Assembly: GCF_900103285.1 (NCBI RefSeq)
Contig: NZ_FNGS01000004.1
Span: forward strand, 227,765 to 291,764
Source: Siphonobacter aquaeclarae
Lineage (GTDB): Bacteria; Bacteroidota; Bacteroidia; Cytophagales; Spirosomataceae
Length of the DNA stretch: 64,000 nucleotides
Direction of reading: 5' to 3'
The notes beneath the pieces were generated by a model. That model was not told the DNA's origin. It did no database searches and saw only the letters and a list, made by a program, of their open reading frames with translations. Shown piece after piece: positions 50,305 through 59,746 of the stretch. The translations under genes and the position numbers were made by a program. Numbering within the stretch: position 1 is the first letter of the stretch; the number at the start of each line of letters is the position of its first letter.

Positions 50305-51345
50305 CTAGGGCGTCTTCTGTTCCAGCGAATCTTTGGCTGCTTTGGCCTCCCGCTTTGCCTTCTTTTTGAAGAAACCGCGGAGGAGGAAATTATGCTGCGC
50401 GGCCTCCAGGTCTTCGTCGAGCTTCTTGCTGCTGGTGCCGAGGTATTTGAGGGTCGTCTTCAGATCGGCAGCCGCCTGGGGATCGTTCAGCAGGGTGCCG
50501 ATGGCGTTGTCCGAGCGCGTCAGCTTCTCGCTGGCGGCGGCAAAATTGTTCGAGGCGGCATTGGCTTTACTGACGGCTTCGGAAGCTTTTCCGGCGATTT
50601 CCTGAGCGGTGGTGGCCGTCTTTTTCAGTTGGGCGACGGAGCTGCGGATCCCGGCAAATACCGATGTATCCGTTACCAGTTCGTTGGCCAGCGTACCCTT
50701 GGTCTGAAGTTTACCGGCGTAGGATGAAAGGGAACCCGAAAGCCGCTCGGCATTCTGGGCCGCTTTTTGCAGGTGCATGACTGTCGCCCGGAATTCCTCC
50801 GCCAGCAATGAATCGGTCAGTACCGCGCCTACCGTGCCTTTTCCGCGGGCTATTTTGGAAACCAGTCCCTTGAAATCCGTCGTGATTTTCAACAGGTTCT
50901 TGTTGTTTTCCTGCAGCGTTTCCATGATCTGATCGGTACCGAGGACTGTTTTGGCGCGGAGAATATCGCCGTCTTCCACAGTTGCGATCTGGGGACTTCC
51001 GCCGCCGATGACCACGATTTTATTCCCGATAAATCCTTCGGAACTGATCGCCGCTTCGGCGTCCTTGTGGATGTACTGCTGGGCTTCTTTTTCAATATTC
51101 ATCGATACTTCCACCTGGGACTTGCCGTAGAAGTGAATCGCCCTGACGGTGCCGATCTTCACGCCGGAAAACCAGACGTTATTGCCCACCTTGAGCCCGC
51201 CGACGTCGTCAAAGACCGCCGCGACCTCAATGCTTTTGATAAACCGTTTCTGCTGTCCGCCCAGAAACAGTACCCCGACGATGAAAATGACAATGCCGAG
51301 AAAGATGAATATGCCTACCTGAACAGACCGTTTGTTTTCGTTCAT
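50305..51345 (-). CDS. mlaD: MCE/MlaD family substrate-binding protein of a lipid ABC transporter
   Basis: 346 residues. A single N-terminal membrane anchor (VGIFIFLGIVIFIVGVLFLGG) is followed by one MCE domain (about 38-115, VAAVFDDVGGLKVGNNVWFSGVKIGTVRAI) and a long helical tail (about 150-330) rich in Ala/Lys and heptads, which may form a tube or needle. The family carries phospholipids between membranes. Its start overlaps the end of the ATPase gene (ATGA), completing a mlaE-F-D unit. Confidence 0.93.
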   Translation of the reverse strand: MNENKRSVQVGIFIFLGIVIFIVGVLFLGGQQKRFIKSIEVAAVFDDVGGLKVGNNVWFSGVKIGTVRAIHFYGKSQVEVSMNIEKEAQQYIHKDAEAAISSEGFIGNKIVVIGGGSPQIATVEDGDILRAKTVLGTDQIMETLQENNKNLLKITTDFKGLVSKIARGKGTVGAVLTDSLLAEEFRATVMHLQKAAQNAERLSGSLSSYAGKLQTKGTLANELVTDTSVFAGIRSSVAQLKKTATTAQEIAGKASEAVSKANAASNNFAAASEKLTRSDNAIGTLLNDPQAAADLKTTLKYLGTSSKKLDEDLEAAQHNFLLRGFFKKKAKREAKAAKDSLEQKTP

Positions 51346-52109
51346 CCGTCTATAAAATTATAATCGTAGAAACTTTTAACCCGCTCATCCTGAGAGTCGA
51401 ATACTTCGGCAAATGAGCCCTGACGCTGAAACTGCCCGTCGAGCAGCATGGCGATGCGGTCGCCCGTACTTTTCGCGCAGGTCAGGTCATGAGTAATGAT
51501 GATGGAAGTGGTATTGTGCTGTACCTGTACCTGGTTGATGAGGTTGTTGATCTCGCCGGAGGTAATCGGATCGAGGCCGGCGGTCGGTTCGTCGTAAAGC
51601 ATGATTTCCGGCTTCAGGATCAGCGTCCGGGCGATGCCGATCCGCTTCCGTTGCCCGCCCGAGAGCTCCGACGGCATCTGGTTGATGGTATGCGCCAACC
51701 CGACGTCCTCCAGCGCTTCCTCCACTTCCCGGTTGATATCTGCCCGGGAAAGGTTCCGGACGTTCCGGACAAGGGGAAACTCAAGGTTTTCCCGCACCGT
51801 CATACTGTCGTACAACGCGCTGTTTTGAAAGGAGAAGCCGATTTTGAGACGAAGCTCCGCGAGCTCACGCGGCGATAGTTCCCCTACTTCCTGCCCGAGT
51901 ACTTTCACGCTGCCTTCGTCGGCCGTCAGCAGTCCTGAAATAATCTTGATGAGAACCGATTTGCCGGTACCCGACCGACCGAGTACGACCAGGTTTTCGC
52001 CCTGGTAGACATCCAGATCGACGCCCCGGAGTACTTCCAGGTCACCGAAGGCCTTTTTCAGGTTCCGGATCGAAATGATGAGCTTATCGTGGTTGATCGA
52101 TTTCTTCAT
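51342..52109 (-). CDS. mlaF: MlaF-type ABC transporter ATP-binding protein
   Basis: 255 residues. Walker A (GRSGTGKSVLIK), the Q-loop, the ABC signature (LSGGQRKRIGIARTL) and Walker B (IMLYDEPTAGLDP) are all present. In the family it drives lipid transport between the outer and inner membranes together with a permease and an MCE protein. It lies between the permease gene, four bases away, and the MCE gene, with which it overlaps. Confidence 0.95.
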   Translation of the reverse strand: MKKSINHDKLIISIRNLKKAFGDLEVLRGVDLDVYQGENLVVLGRSGTGKSVLIKIISGLLTADEGSVKVLGQEVGELSPRELAELRLKIGFSFQNSALYDSMTVRENLEFPLVRNVRNLSRADINREVEEALEDVGLAHTINQMPSELSGGQRKRIGIARTLILKPEIMLYDEPTAGLDPITSGEINNLINQVQVQHNTTSIIITHDLTCAKSTGDRIAMLLDGQFQRQGSFAEVFDSQDERVKSFYDYNFIDG

Positions 52110-52113
52110 TGCA

Positions 52114-52911
52114 TTACGAGGGCCGTAGGGCCGAAACGATCTGCAGGGCGATCAGTTCTTCAATAAAAATCAAAAACATCGACGTCACCACAGCGGTATT
52201 CGCCGCCTTGCCAACTCCCTCCGTTCCTTTCGACGAATGGTAGCCCTTGTAACAGCCTACCGCTCCGATCGTAAAGCCGAACACGAACGACTTGATCACC
52301 GAGGAAAATACATCCAGGAAGGTAATGGCGTTGAATACCTGCGTGATATAGGTCTGAAAGCTGGTAGCCTCGTTCTGGTGAACGTTGATATACGCGCCCA
52401 TCAGGGCTACCGCCACAGTATAGATCATCAGGATCGGAATCATAAATGTCGTCGCAAAGACGCGGCTCACCACCAGAAACTTGAACGGGTTGGTAGCCGA
52501 TACCTCCATCGCGTCGATCTGCTCGGTTACTTTCATGGAACCGAGTTCCGCGCCGATATTGGACCCTACTTTACCGGCGGCGATCAGGGCCGTAACCAGC
52601 GGCGCGAGCGCCCGCACAATGGCAATGGCGATGAGCGCCGGCAGCCAGGAAGTAGCGCCGAATTCGGACAGAGAGGGCCTGGACTGGTTCGTGAAGACAA
52701 TCCCGGTAATAAAACCGGTCAGGGAAATCAGCGGCAGGGATTTGTATCCTACCTCAAAGCATTGCTTGACGATTTCCCGGAATTCGTACGGAGGAAGAAA
52801 CGCTTCTTTGAAAATCCGGCCTACAAATGCCGAAACGGCATACATTTCCAGAAAGAAGCGATCGAGCCGGCGGGTTAAAACCGGCTTCTCCGGACCTTTT
52901 TGTTCATTCAT
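52114..52911 (-). CDS. mlaE: MlaE family ABC transporter permease
   Basis: 265 residues from ATG 52911 (MNEQKGPEKP); the frame upstream of it is not protein-like. Five to six hydrophobic segments; the family block LAPLVTALIAAGKVGSNIGAELGSMKVTEQIDAMEVSATNPFKFLV is complete, with its conserved Glu. It forms the membrane channel of the lipid transporter encoded with mlaF and mlaD. No mlaB or mlaC follows, as is usual in Bacteroidota. Confidence 0.94.
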   Translation of the reverse strand: MNEQKGPEKPVLTRRLDRFFLEMYAVSAFVGRIFKEAFLPPYEFREIVKQCFEVGYKSLPLISLTGFITGIVFTNQSRPSLSEFGATSWLPALIAIAIVRALAPLVTALIAAGKVGSNIGAELGSMKVTEQIDAMEVSATNPFKFLVVSRVFATTFMIPILMIYTVAVALMGAYINVHQNEATSFQTYITQVFNAITFLDVFSSVIKSFVFGFTIGAVGCYKGYHSSKGTEGVGKAANTAVVTSMFLIFIEELIALQIVSALRPS

Positions 52912-53122
52912 TCGCTTGACTACTATTGACTGTGACAGGCGTTTCCTCCGCTGTGATCGCGGGGTTTCTACTGAATGAAACCGCCGCGGAGGCCATTTGT
53001 TTCGGATCCTGATCCGGTCGGATAAAAAACCGTACCCGAAAACAATCGGCCGAAGATACAGCATCCTCGGGCCGGGCGAAAGCATTCCGGCTAAAAACAG
53101 GATCAACGGAGCGGCGCGGGGG

Positions 53123-54304
53123 TCAGCGGAGGCCGTAGTCAAGCGGTAGCATATCTCCCATTTTTTCCCAACCCCAGTACCCTTCAAAGAGTACATCCAG
53201 CGGCTCGAAAAACGCGCCGTTTTCTTCCAGTATCACGGGATTACGCAGGGAAATGACGGAAGTCTGGAAAGTCGGCTGCCGGCGCCGGAACATACTCTGC
53301 GCCGCGACATAGGCTTCTTCTTCCTTTTCTCCGGTGAATACCACCTGGAAGTATCCTTCAAACGCCAGGCGGTATTCCGGCCCGGCTACCAGGTAAGTAT
53401 CATAGGATACGCGGGCGGTATCAAGTTTTTCAATGATTTTCGGGAGGCTGGCCTTGGAGAGCAGTTGCTGGTCGCGGTCGTCCGGACGGAGAATATTCCC
53501 GGCCCGGATCCGGTCCCGTACGGCCTGCAGCTCGGCTTCCGTCGGCCGGTTCGGATTCGGGATGCGCAGCAGCCGGCGCAGGTTAAAACCTTCCTGCTCG
53601 AGGCGGCGCTGGCGCAGGGCGCGGACAAAATGCATGGCCGAGCCCCGGTAGGCTTCCTCCCGGCGGCGTGCCCAGCGGCGCTGTTTTGCTTTTCCGCCGG
53701 TCATCGGCCGGAAATTCGGATAACCCAGAAAAGAGGTATAGCCGCCGCGTAAATCGGCCTGAAACTCGGTCAGCAGGTAAACAATGGTATAGCCCAGTTC
53801 GGGGTTTTCGATTTCCAGGGGTTCGTCGCACTTCACCTGCAGCACGCCTTTTTCCGCGTCGAAAAAGATTACCAGCTTGTTTTCATTACGGATGCGGCAG
53901 GACGTAGCAAACTTGCTTCTCCCGAGAAAATGGTCTTTAAAAAGGCGCAGGTTTTCATACCAGGACGCATCGCGTTTGGCTTTGACCGAGACGGTTGCCA
54001 GGACGGTTTCCTTCTGCCGCAGCCGGAAAACCAGCGCGCCCGGCGGCGTACCTTCCAACGCATAGATCAGCGGCTCATAGCCCACCGACGAAACGACGAG
54101 CTCATGCCGGCCGGGTTTTACCTGAAGCGAAAACGCACCTTTTTCATCCGTCAGAGCGCCGATTGTTGTGTTATTGACGTATACGGAAACAAACGGAACA
54201 GGTTTCCCCGTCTTCTCATCTTCCACCCGCCCGCGAACCGTCTGCCCGAACGAAACCCAGGCCAGCAGGATGCCCATACCTGTCAGAAAAAGGATCTTAT
54301 GCAT
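53123..54304 (-). CDS. CarboxypepD_reg-like domain outer-membrane protein
   Basis: 393 residues from ATG 54304 (MHKILFLTGMGILLAWVSFG signal). A carboxypeptidase-regulatory-like beta domain (about 22-100, VRGRVEDEKTGKPVPFVSVYVNN...GAFSLQVKPGRHELVVSSVGYEP) is followed by a region with no family I recognise (110-393), rich in Arg and aromatic residues. The first domain is common at the N-terminus of SusC-like and DUF5686-type proteins. No barrel is evident. Its own transcript is likely; mlaE begins 211 bases downstream. Confidence 0.8.
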   Translation of the reverse strand: MHKILFLTGMGILLAWVSFGQTVRGRVEDEKTGKPVPFVSVYVNNTTIGALTDEKGAFSLQVKPGRHELVVSSVGYEPLIYALEGTPPGALVFRLRQKETVLATVSVKAKRDASWYENLRLFKDHFLGRSKFATSCRIRNENKLVIFFDAEKGVLQVKCDEPLEIENPELGYTIVYLLTEFQADLRGGYTSFLGYPNFRPMTGGKAKQRRWARRREEAYRGSAMHFVRALRQRRLEQEGFNLRRLLRIPNPNRPTEAELQAVRDRIRAGNILRPDDRDQQLLSKASLPKIIEKLDTARVSYDTYLVAGPEYRLAFEGYFQVVFTGEKEEEAYVAAQSMFRRRQPTFQTSVISLRNPVILEENGAFFEPLDVLFEGYWGWEKMGDMLPLDYGLR

Positions 54305-54350
54305 ATTCCGAAATTTTCGTAATACTACAGCTTTTTCGTAACAGAAGCAC

Positions 54351-54383
54351 AAAAAAGCCGGCCGGTCTTGCGACCGGCCGGCT
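54351..54383 (-). terminator. Intrinsic terminator of purF
   Basis: On the minus strand a 12-bp stem (AGCCGGCCGGTC at 54372-54383 with 54356-54367, loop of four) is followed by T6 (complement of A54351-54356). It sits 20 bases past the purF stop at 54403. Confidence 0.85.
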
Positions 54384-54402
54384 ATATCGTTTCGGGAAGA
54401 CC

Positions 54403-56313
54403 TCAGAACGCCCCGTAAGCGCGCTCGTTGCCTTTTCCGACCATGTAGTTGACAAACGCCTGGTTTACCACCTTGTTGCCACCCGGCGTCGGGTAGTCGC
54501 CGGTGAAGTACCAGTCGCCCGAATGACCCGGGCAGGCAGTATGCAGGCCGTCTACCGTCTGGTAAATGACGGAGATTTCTGCCTGGCAGTTTTTCGGCGT
54601 CACGATCTCGGCGATTTTCCGGGAGATCTGTTCATCCGTAAACGGCTCATACAGGGCTTTGACGAAGTTTTGCTGGTGGGCAAAATCGTTCTCCAGCGCA
54701 TCCTTGCACTTGGCGAAGGTTTCATCGAGCAGCTCTTCGCGGTTGTTCTCTTCGAGGAGCTTGAGCACGGCACGGAACGCCACGAAATCCTTCATCTTCG
54801 ACATATCGATGCCGTAGCAGTCGGGATAGCGGATTTGCGGAGCGGAGCTGACGATGACGATCTTTTTGGGAGACAGCCGGTCGAGCATCCGGAGAATGGA
54901 CCGCTCGAGGGTAGTGCCCCGTACAATGGAGTCATCGATCAGCACGATGGTATCCTGATGCTCCTTCACAACGCCGAACGTCGTTTCGTACACGTTGGAT
55001 ACCATTTCGTCGCGGTGCGCGTCATCGGTGATGAACGTCCGCAGCTTCACGTCTTTCGAGATCAGCTTTTCGGTACGCGGGCGGAATGAAAGCAGTCGCT
55101 CGAGGTCCTCCTCAAACAGCAGCCCTTCCCGGATGTGGCGCTTGCGCTCCTTGACCAGGTATTCGTCCAGCCCTTCTACCAGACCGAAAAATGCCGTTTC
55201 GGCGGTATTCGGGATGTAGCTGAAAACGGTATTGGCGAGATCGTTGTCGATTTCCTTCAGAATCTGGGGCAGTACCAGTTTGCCCAGCTTCTTCCGCTCG
55301 TGGTAGATATCCGGATCGGAGGCCCGGGAGAAGTAAATCCGCTCGAACGAGCAGGACTTCTTCGGCAGAGGCTCGAGGAATTCTTCCTGGCGGTATTCAC
55401 CCGACACGTCGATGACCATCGCGTGGCCGGGTTTGATTTCTTCGATATCGGAGTAGTCGCAATTGAACGACATCTTGATCGCCGGCTTTTCGGATGCGAC
55501 GACGATTACTTCGTCGTCGGCATAGTAGTAAGCCGGGCGGATGCCAGCCGGGTCGCGGGCCACAAACGCAGCGCCGGTACCGGTCATTCCACACATGGTG
55601 TAGCCGCCATCGAAATCCCGGCAGGAGCGTTGCAGCACGCGGCCGAGGTCGATATTGCCTTCAATGAGGGTGGAAAGTTGCTTGTTGTCTTCCGGGAAGA
55701 GCGGCTTGAAGTGGTCGAATTGCCGCTGTACTTCTTCGTCCAGGAAGTGGCCGATTTTTTCCATCACGGTGACGGTATCGACCTTGTCTTTGGGGTGCTG
55801 ACCGAGGGAGACGAGCTTGTCGAAGAGACTGTCGACGTTCGTCATGTTGAAGTTACCGGCTACTACCAGGTTCCGGCTCTTCCAGTTATTCTGCCGCAGG
55901 AAAGGGTGGCAGTTTTCGATTTCGTTTTTGCCGTGTGTACCGTACCGGAGGTGTCCCATCCAGACTTCACCCGTAAACCCGTAATGCTGCTGGAGCCACT
56001 CCGCATTTTTGAACTGCTTCGGATCTTCCTTCTCTGCCTTGCGGAATTTTTTGTTGACCTTCTCGAAGATGTCTTCGATGGGTTTGGATTCGACCGAGCG
56101 GTACCGGCTGATGTAGCGGTTTCCCGGAGGAACATGGAGTTTGATATTCGCGATCCCCGCGCCGTCCTGACCACGATTGGCCTGCTTATTCATCAGCAGG
56201 GCCATTTTGTTTACGGCATAAAGCGGTGTGCCGTATTTGTCAATGTAGTATTGGAGCGGTTTGCGAAGGCGGAGAAGTGCGATACCACACTCGTGCTTGA
56301 TTTCGTCGGACAT
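54403..56313 (-). CDS. purF: Amidophosphoribosyltransferase, Bacteroidota long form
   Basis: 636 residues, longer than the roughly 500 of E. coli PurF. Cys9 in HECGIALL is the likely N-terminal nucleophile after removal of an eight-residue propeptide. The PRPP loop is TIVLIDDSIVRGTTLE, and the glutaminase motifs NRGQDGAGIAN and GHLRYGTHG are present. It starts purine synthesis by making 5-phosphoribosylamine. The C-terminal extension (about 520-636) contains PTPGGNKVVNQAFVNYM, which I do not recognise outside this group. Monocistronic, with the terminator at 54351-54383. Confidence 0.92.
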   Translation of the reverse strand: MSDEIKHECGIALLRLRKPLQYYIDKYGTPLYAVNKMALLMNKQANRGQDGAGIANIKLHVPPGNRYISRYRSVESKPIEDIFEKVNKKFRKAEKEDPKQFKNAEWLQQHYGFTGEVWMGHLRYGTHGKNEIENCHPFLRQNNWKSRNLVVAGNFNMTNVDSLFDKLVSLGQHPKDKVDTVTVMEKIGHFLDEEVQRQFDHFKPLFPEDNKQLSTLIEGNIDLGRVLQRSCRDFDGGYTMCGMTGTGAAFVARDPAGIRPAYYYADDEVIVVASEKPAIKMSFNCDYSDIEEIKPGHAMVIDVSGEYRQEEFLEPLPKKSCSFERIYFSRASDPDIYHERKKLGKLVLPQILKEIDNDLANTVFSYIPNTAETAFFGLVEGLDEYLVKERKRHIREGLLFEEDLERLLSFRPRTEKLISKDVKLRTFITDDAHRDEMVSNVYETTFGVVKEHQDTIVLIDDSIVRGTTLERSILRMLDRLSPKKIVIVSSAPQIRYPDCYGIDMSKMKDFVAFRAVLKLLEENNREELLDETFAKCKDALENDFAHQQNFVKALYEPFTDEQISRKIAEIVTPKNCQAEISVIYQTVDGLHTACPGHSGDWYFTGDYPTPGGNKVVNQAFVNYMVGKGNERAYGAF

Positions 56314-56620
56314 GGAAATGTCGTTTTGACTGCTCGCTTAAGAAGTAAGTTCGATGAACCGAAATTACAACTTTCGGCCCGTAAAGGTTCAACAAAACTT
56401 CATAAAAAATTCATACCCTGTTCAACGTCCGAATCGAACTTGGAATTATACTATTCCCTTTCTTTCCCTTCAAAATACGGTCCGGAATGGCTATCAGGCG
56501 ACCAAAGAAACACCCGCCGGAAGCCCATTATCCGATATCAAACAGAATAAAATTTTAATTTTCAGGCCAAATACAGACGATTCGTCAGGTCAATGAAAAT
56601 ACTATACTTCGGAAAGTTTG
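56314..56620. other. Intergenic region between purF and nuoN
   Basis: 307 AT-rich bases upstream of purF (both flanking genes read leftward). It should hold the purF promoter and the end of the nuoLMN transcript. CGAAATTA near 56360 is a seven-of-eight match to a minus-strand -7 box, but its spacing to the next CAA is 22. I see no clear terminator for nuoN. An 80-codon plus-strand frame at 56354 has no support. Confidence 0.4.
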
Positions 56621-58069
56621 TTACAGCCGGCTTATCCAGTTGAACAACCAGTCTGACCGCAGGAAAAGCAGCACCACCGGAACAGTCAGAATCGCGCCGA
56701 GCAGCAATTGCGCGGGAGACAGCCGTATGCCCTGCCCTTCCGCCCGCTCCGGCCGGAAAAACAGGGCAAACGGAATCCGGACGTAGACGGCCAGCGACAC
56801 CGCCGTGTTGAACAACCCGAATACAAACAAGGTCAGAAACAACCCCGAGTGGGATAACTGGTACCCGTCCCACAGCGAGCTGAAGAGAAAGAGCTTCGCC
56901 GTAAACCCGACTGTCATGGGAATACCGACGAGGGAAAGTAAAGCTATCGTCAGCATCACGCCGGCGAGGGGCTGGTTTCGTCCCAATCCGTCGAAACCGG
57001 AGATCGTAAAGTCGTTGCGGCTGCGGCCGGGAGAAAGTACGTCGACCAGATAGAAAGATCCCATCGTCCCGAACAAATACGCCCCGAGGTAGAAAATAAC
57101 CGTTTGCAGCCCCAATTCAGAAAAGGCCGTCAATCCGACCAGCACAAAACCGGACTGGGCAATAGACGAATATGCCAGAAGCCGCTTGGCATCCTTTTGC
57201 CAGAGAGCGGAAAAGTTACCTACGGTGATTGTCGCCAGCGAAATGACTGCCAGCACCGGCTGAAAATCCACCAGCGAAACACTGAGAAACCGCATCAGCA
57301 CCAGAAAAGCTACGGCCTTGGGTGCGACAGAGAAAAAGGAAGCCACCGGGGTTTCAGCCGCTTCGTATACATCCGGATTCCAGACGTGAAGGGGTACTGC
57401 CGATATCTTGAAAAGCAACCCGCTGATCGCCAGCAACACCGCCGTTCCGGATACCAGCGGATCGGTTTCGACGAGTGCGCGCGTGAAGGCGGGATTCAGA
57501 AAATCGAGGGTCGATGTGATTCCGTAGAGCAGACTCATGCCGTAGAGCATCAGTCCGGACGAAACCGATCCGAATAGTACGTACTTCATTCCCCCTTCCG
57601 CACTTTTCCGGTCACCGCGAAAGGCCGTGAGAATATAGCTGGAGATGGAAACGATTTCCAGGGAAAGATATACCGTCAGGAGATTCGCGGCCATGGCCAG
57701 TACCAGCAGCCCGAGTATCAGACCGATCAGTACCGAAAAAAACTCGCCCGACCACTTCCGCCCGGTCAGCCAGCTATGCAGCACCGTGATCAAACCGGCC
57801 AGGAGGACAAACAGCTTGAAATACAATGACTTCCCATCGATCACCAGCATACGGCCAAACAAAAAACCGGGTGTCAGCTCCTTCCACTGCCGGATAACGA
57901 GCCAGCTTGTTATCAGCAAAATACCTGCCGTCACCGCATGAAAGGCACTTCCCTTCTCCGAGCGGTCGATCAGATCCCAGGCGATCACACCGGCAAATGC
58001 GGCGATCAGCCAGAGTTCCGGCGTCAGGCCGGGTACGCTTTGGAGAATATGGGTTAACTCTTGCAGCAT
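56621..58069 (-). CDS. nuoN: NADH-quinone oxidoreductase subunit N
   Basis: 482 residues with about 14 membrane helices. The helix-5 glutamate is in YLSLEIVSISSYILTAF, and the proton-channel lysine region (LFKISAVPLHVWNPDVYEAA) is intact. Antiporter-like proton-pumping subunit of complex I. It lies 11 bases after nuoM in the order L-M-N, the standard end of the nuo operon. Confidence 0.96.
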   Translation of the reverse strand: MLQELTHILQSVPGLTPELWLIAAFAGVIAWDLIDRSEKGSAFHAVTAGILLITSWLVIRQWKELTPGFLFGRMLVIDGKSLYFKLFVLLAGLITVLHSWLTGRKWSGEFFSVLIGLILGLLVLAMAANLLTVYLSLEIVSISSYILTAFRGDRKSAEGGMKYVLFGSVSSGLMLYGMSLLYGITSTLDFLNPAFTRALVETDPLVSGTAVLLAISGLLFKISAVPLHVWNPDVYEAAETPVASFFSVAPKAVAFLVLMRFLSVSLVDFQPVLAVISLATITVGNFSALWQKDAKRLLAYSSIAQSGFVLVGLTAFSELGLQTVIFYLGAYLFGTMGSFYLVDVLSPGRSRNDFTISGFDGLGRNQPLAGVMLTIALLSLVGIPMTVGFTAKLFLFSSLWDGYQLSHSGLFLTLFVFGLFNTAVSLAVYVRIPFALFFRPERAEGQGIRLSPAQLLLGAILTVPVVLLFLRSDWLFNWISRL

Positions 58070-58080
58070 CTACAAACAGG

Positions 58081-59736
58081 TTAGAATTTCTTGAGAAATT
58101 CCATCACGTAGCCTTCGGTAATGGAAAAGAGTGTTCCGGGCAGTATCCCGAACGCCAGGGAAAGCAGTCCGAGCGGTACCAGCATCGCCTTTTCGCGGAA
58201 GGTCAGGTCGGTCAGTACCGAAGTATCGTGCATTGTCCAGGTTTTACCGAGGAATACCCGCTGGAACGTCCAGAGGAAATATCCTGCGCCGAGTACCAGC
58301 CCAAAGCCGCCCGCGACCACCATCCATACCGGAACATAGGTGGAGTTGAAAGCGCCCATCAGGCTGAAAAATTCCCCGATAAAACCGGAGAAACCGGGAA
58401 GGCCGAGGGAGGCAAAGAACGCGACGGCCGTCCATGCCGCATAAGAGGGCATAGGCGTCGCCAGCCCCCGGTATCCGTCGATGCTGCGGTCGTGCGTACG
58501 TTCGTAAATCACGCCTGCGACGAGGAAGAGCATCGGGGAAAGAATTCCGTGGGAAAACAGCTGATAGATCGCGGCGTTCGCGCCCTCCGGCGTCAGCGCC
58601 GCCAGGCCGAGCAATACAAAACCCATGTGGGAAACGGAAGAATAGGCAATCATCCGTTTTAAATCATTCTGACTCAAGGCATTGAACGCGCCGTAAACGA
58701 TACTGAGTACACCCAGCCCGGCGATCCAGGCAGCGAAATACACCGCGCCGTCCGGAAAGAGTTCATAGGCAATCCGGAAGAAACCATACCCGCCGATTTT
58801 GAGCAGAATACCTGCCAATACCACTGAAATAGGCGTCGGCGCTTCGACGTGGGCGTCGGGTAGCCACGTATGCAGGGGTACCATCGGCAGCTTTACCGCA
58901 AAACCGATAAACAGCAGGGCAAACGCCAGCAACCTCGCCGACATGCCGAAAATCTCATGGCCGGCCATGGTACTCAGGAGCGACTCCGGTACATAGTTCG
59001 CCGGGTCAGACAGGTAGCGCAGATCGAAGGTATGAACCAGCTGAGCCGGGTCGACCTGGAGCTGGGAAATAGCGAGGTGTACCTGATCGAGTACCTGATC
59101 GGTGATCATGGCGCGGTCCTTAACCAGCCCGACTGAAAGCGCCGTCTCCGCCGGATCTACCGCCGAAAGGTACAGGGCGATCATCACCAGCAGGATAAAT
59201 ACCGAGCCAGCCAGCGTATAGAGGAAGAATTTCAGACTGGCATATTCCCGCCTCGGGCCGCCCCACAGACCGACGAGGAAGTACATCGGCAGCAGCATGA
59301 ACTCAAAAAAGAGGAAGAAGAGGAACAGATCGAGGGCAACGAAACAACCGACGACCGTCCCCGTCAGCAGCAGGTACAGCGAAAAATAGGCCTTTTCCTT
59401 TGTTTTGATTTCGAAGGACGAAACCGCTCCAACCAGCATAACGAGACTCGTCAGCCAGACCATCGGCAGGCTCAGCCCGTCTACTCCCAGCGCATAATCA
59501 ATGGAAATAACGCCGAACTGCCCAAGGGTGAGGGTAATCCAGTCGAACGTCTCTGTAAACTGATAACCAATCAATTGCTTGTCGAAACTCAGCCAAAGCC
59601 AGCTGCTCAGCGCGAGGTGCAGGGCGCAGAGAACCAGCGTCACCCAACGGAAAACCGGTCTGGCCGAATCCGGCAGGCAAAGCAGCCCGATCGCTCCAAG
59701 CAAAGGAAGAAAAATAAGGGTCGTCAGGATAGGCAT
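58081..59736 (-). CDS. nuoM: NADH-quinone oxidoreductase subunit M
   Basis: 551 residues with about 14 membrane helices. The key glutamate is in FLFFLFFEFMLLPMYFLVG, and the lysine/histidine channel segment reads AVKLPMVPLHTWLPDAHVEAPTPISV. A proton-pumping membrane subunit of complex I. Ten bases separate it from nuoL and 11 from nuoN. A loop around 180-240 (VDPAETALSVGLVKDRAMITDQVL) is an insertion often seen in this phylum. Confidence 0.96.
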   Translation of the reverse strand: MPILTTLIFLPLLGAIGLLCLPDSARPVFRWVTLVLCALHLALSSWLWLSFDKQLIGYQFTETFDWITLTLGQFGVISIDYALGVDGLSLPMVWLTSLVMLVGAVSSFEIKTKEKAYFSLYLLLTGTVVGCFVALDLFLFFLFFEFMLLPMYFLVGLWGGPRREYASLKFFLYTLAGSVFILLVMIALYLSAVDPAETALSVGLVKDRAMITDQVLDQVHLAISQLQVDPAQLVHTFDLRYLSDPANYVPESLLSTMAGHEIFGMSARLLAFALLFIGFAVKLPMVPLHTWLPDAHVEAPTPISVVLAGILLKIGGYGFFRIAYELFPDGAVYFAAWIAGLGVLSIVYGAFNALSQNDLKRMIAYSSVSHMGFVLLGLAALTPEGANAAIYQLFSHGILSPMLFLVAGVIYERTHDRSIDGYRGLATPMPSYAAWTAVAFFASLGLPGFSGFIGEFFSLMGAFNSTYVPVWMVVAGGFGLVLGAGYFLWTFQRVFLGKTWTMHDTSVLTDLTFREKAMLVPLGLLSLAFGILPGTLFSITEGYVMEFLKKF

Positions 59737-59746
59737 TTCAGTCAGT

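Noticed and set aside
55135..56550. 471-codon plus-strand frame opposite purF
   Set aside because: Antisense to purF, runs past its start into intergenic DNA, and lacks protein-like features.
56354..56596. 80-codon plus-strand frame between purF and nuoN
   Set aside because: No homology pattern and it covers the purF promoter region.
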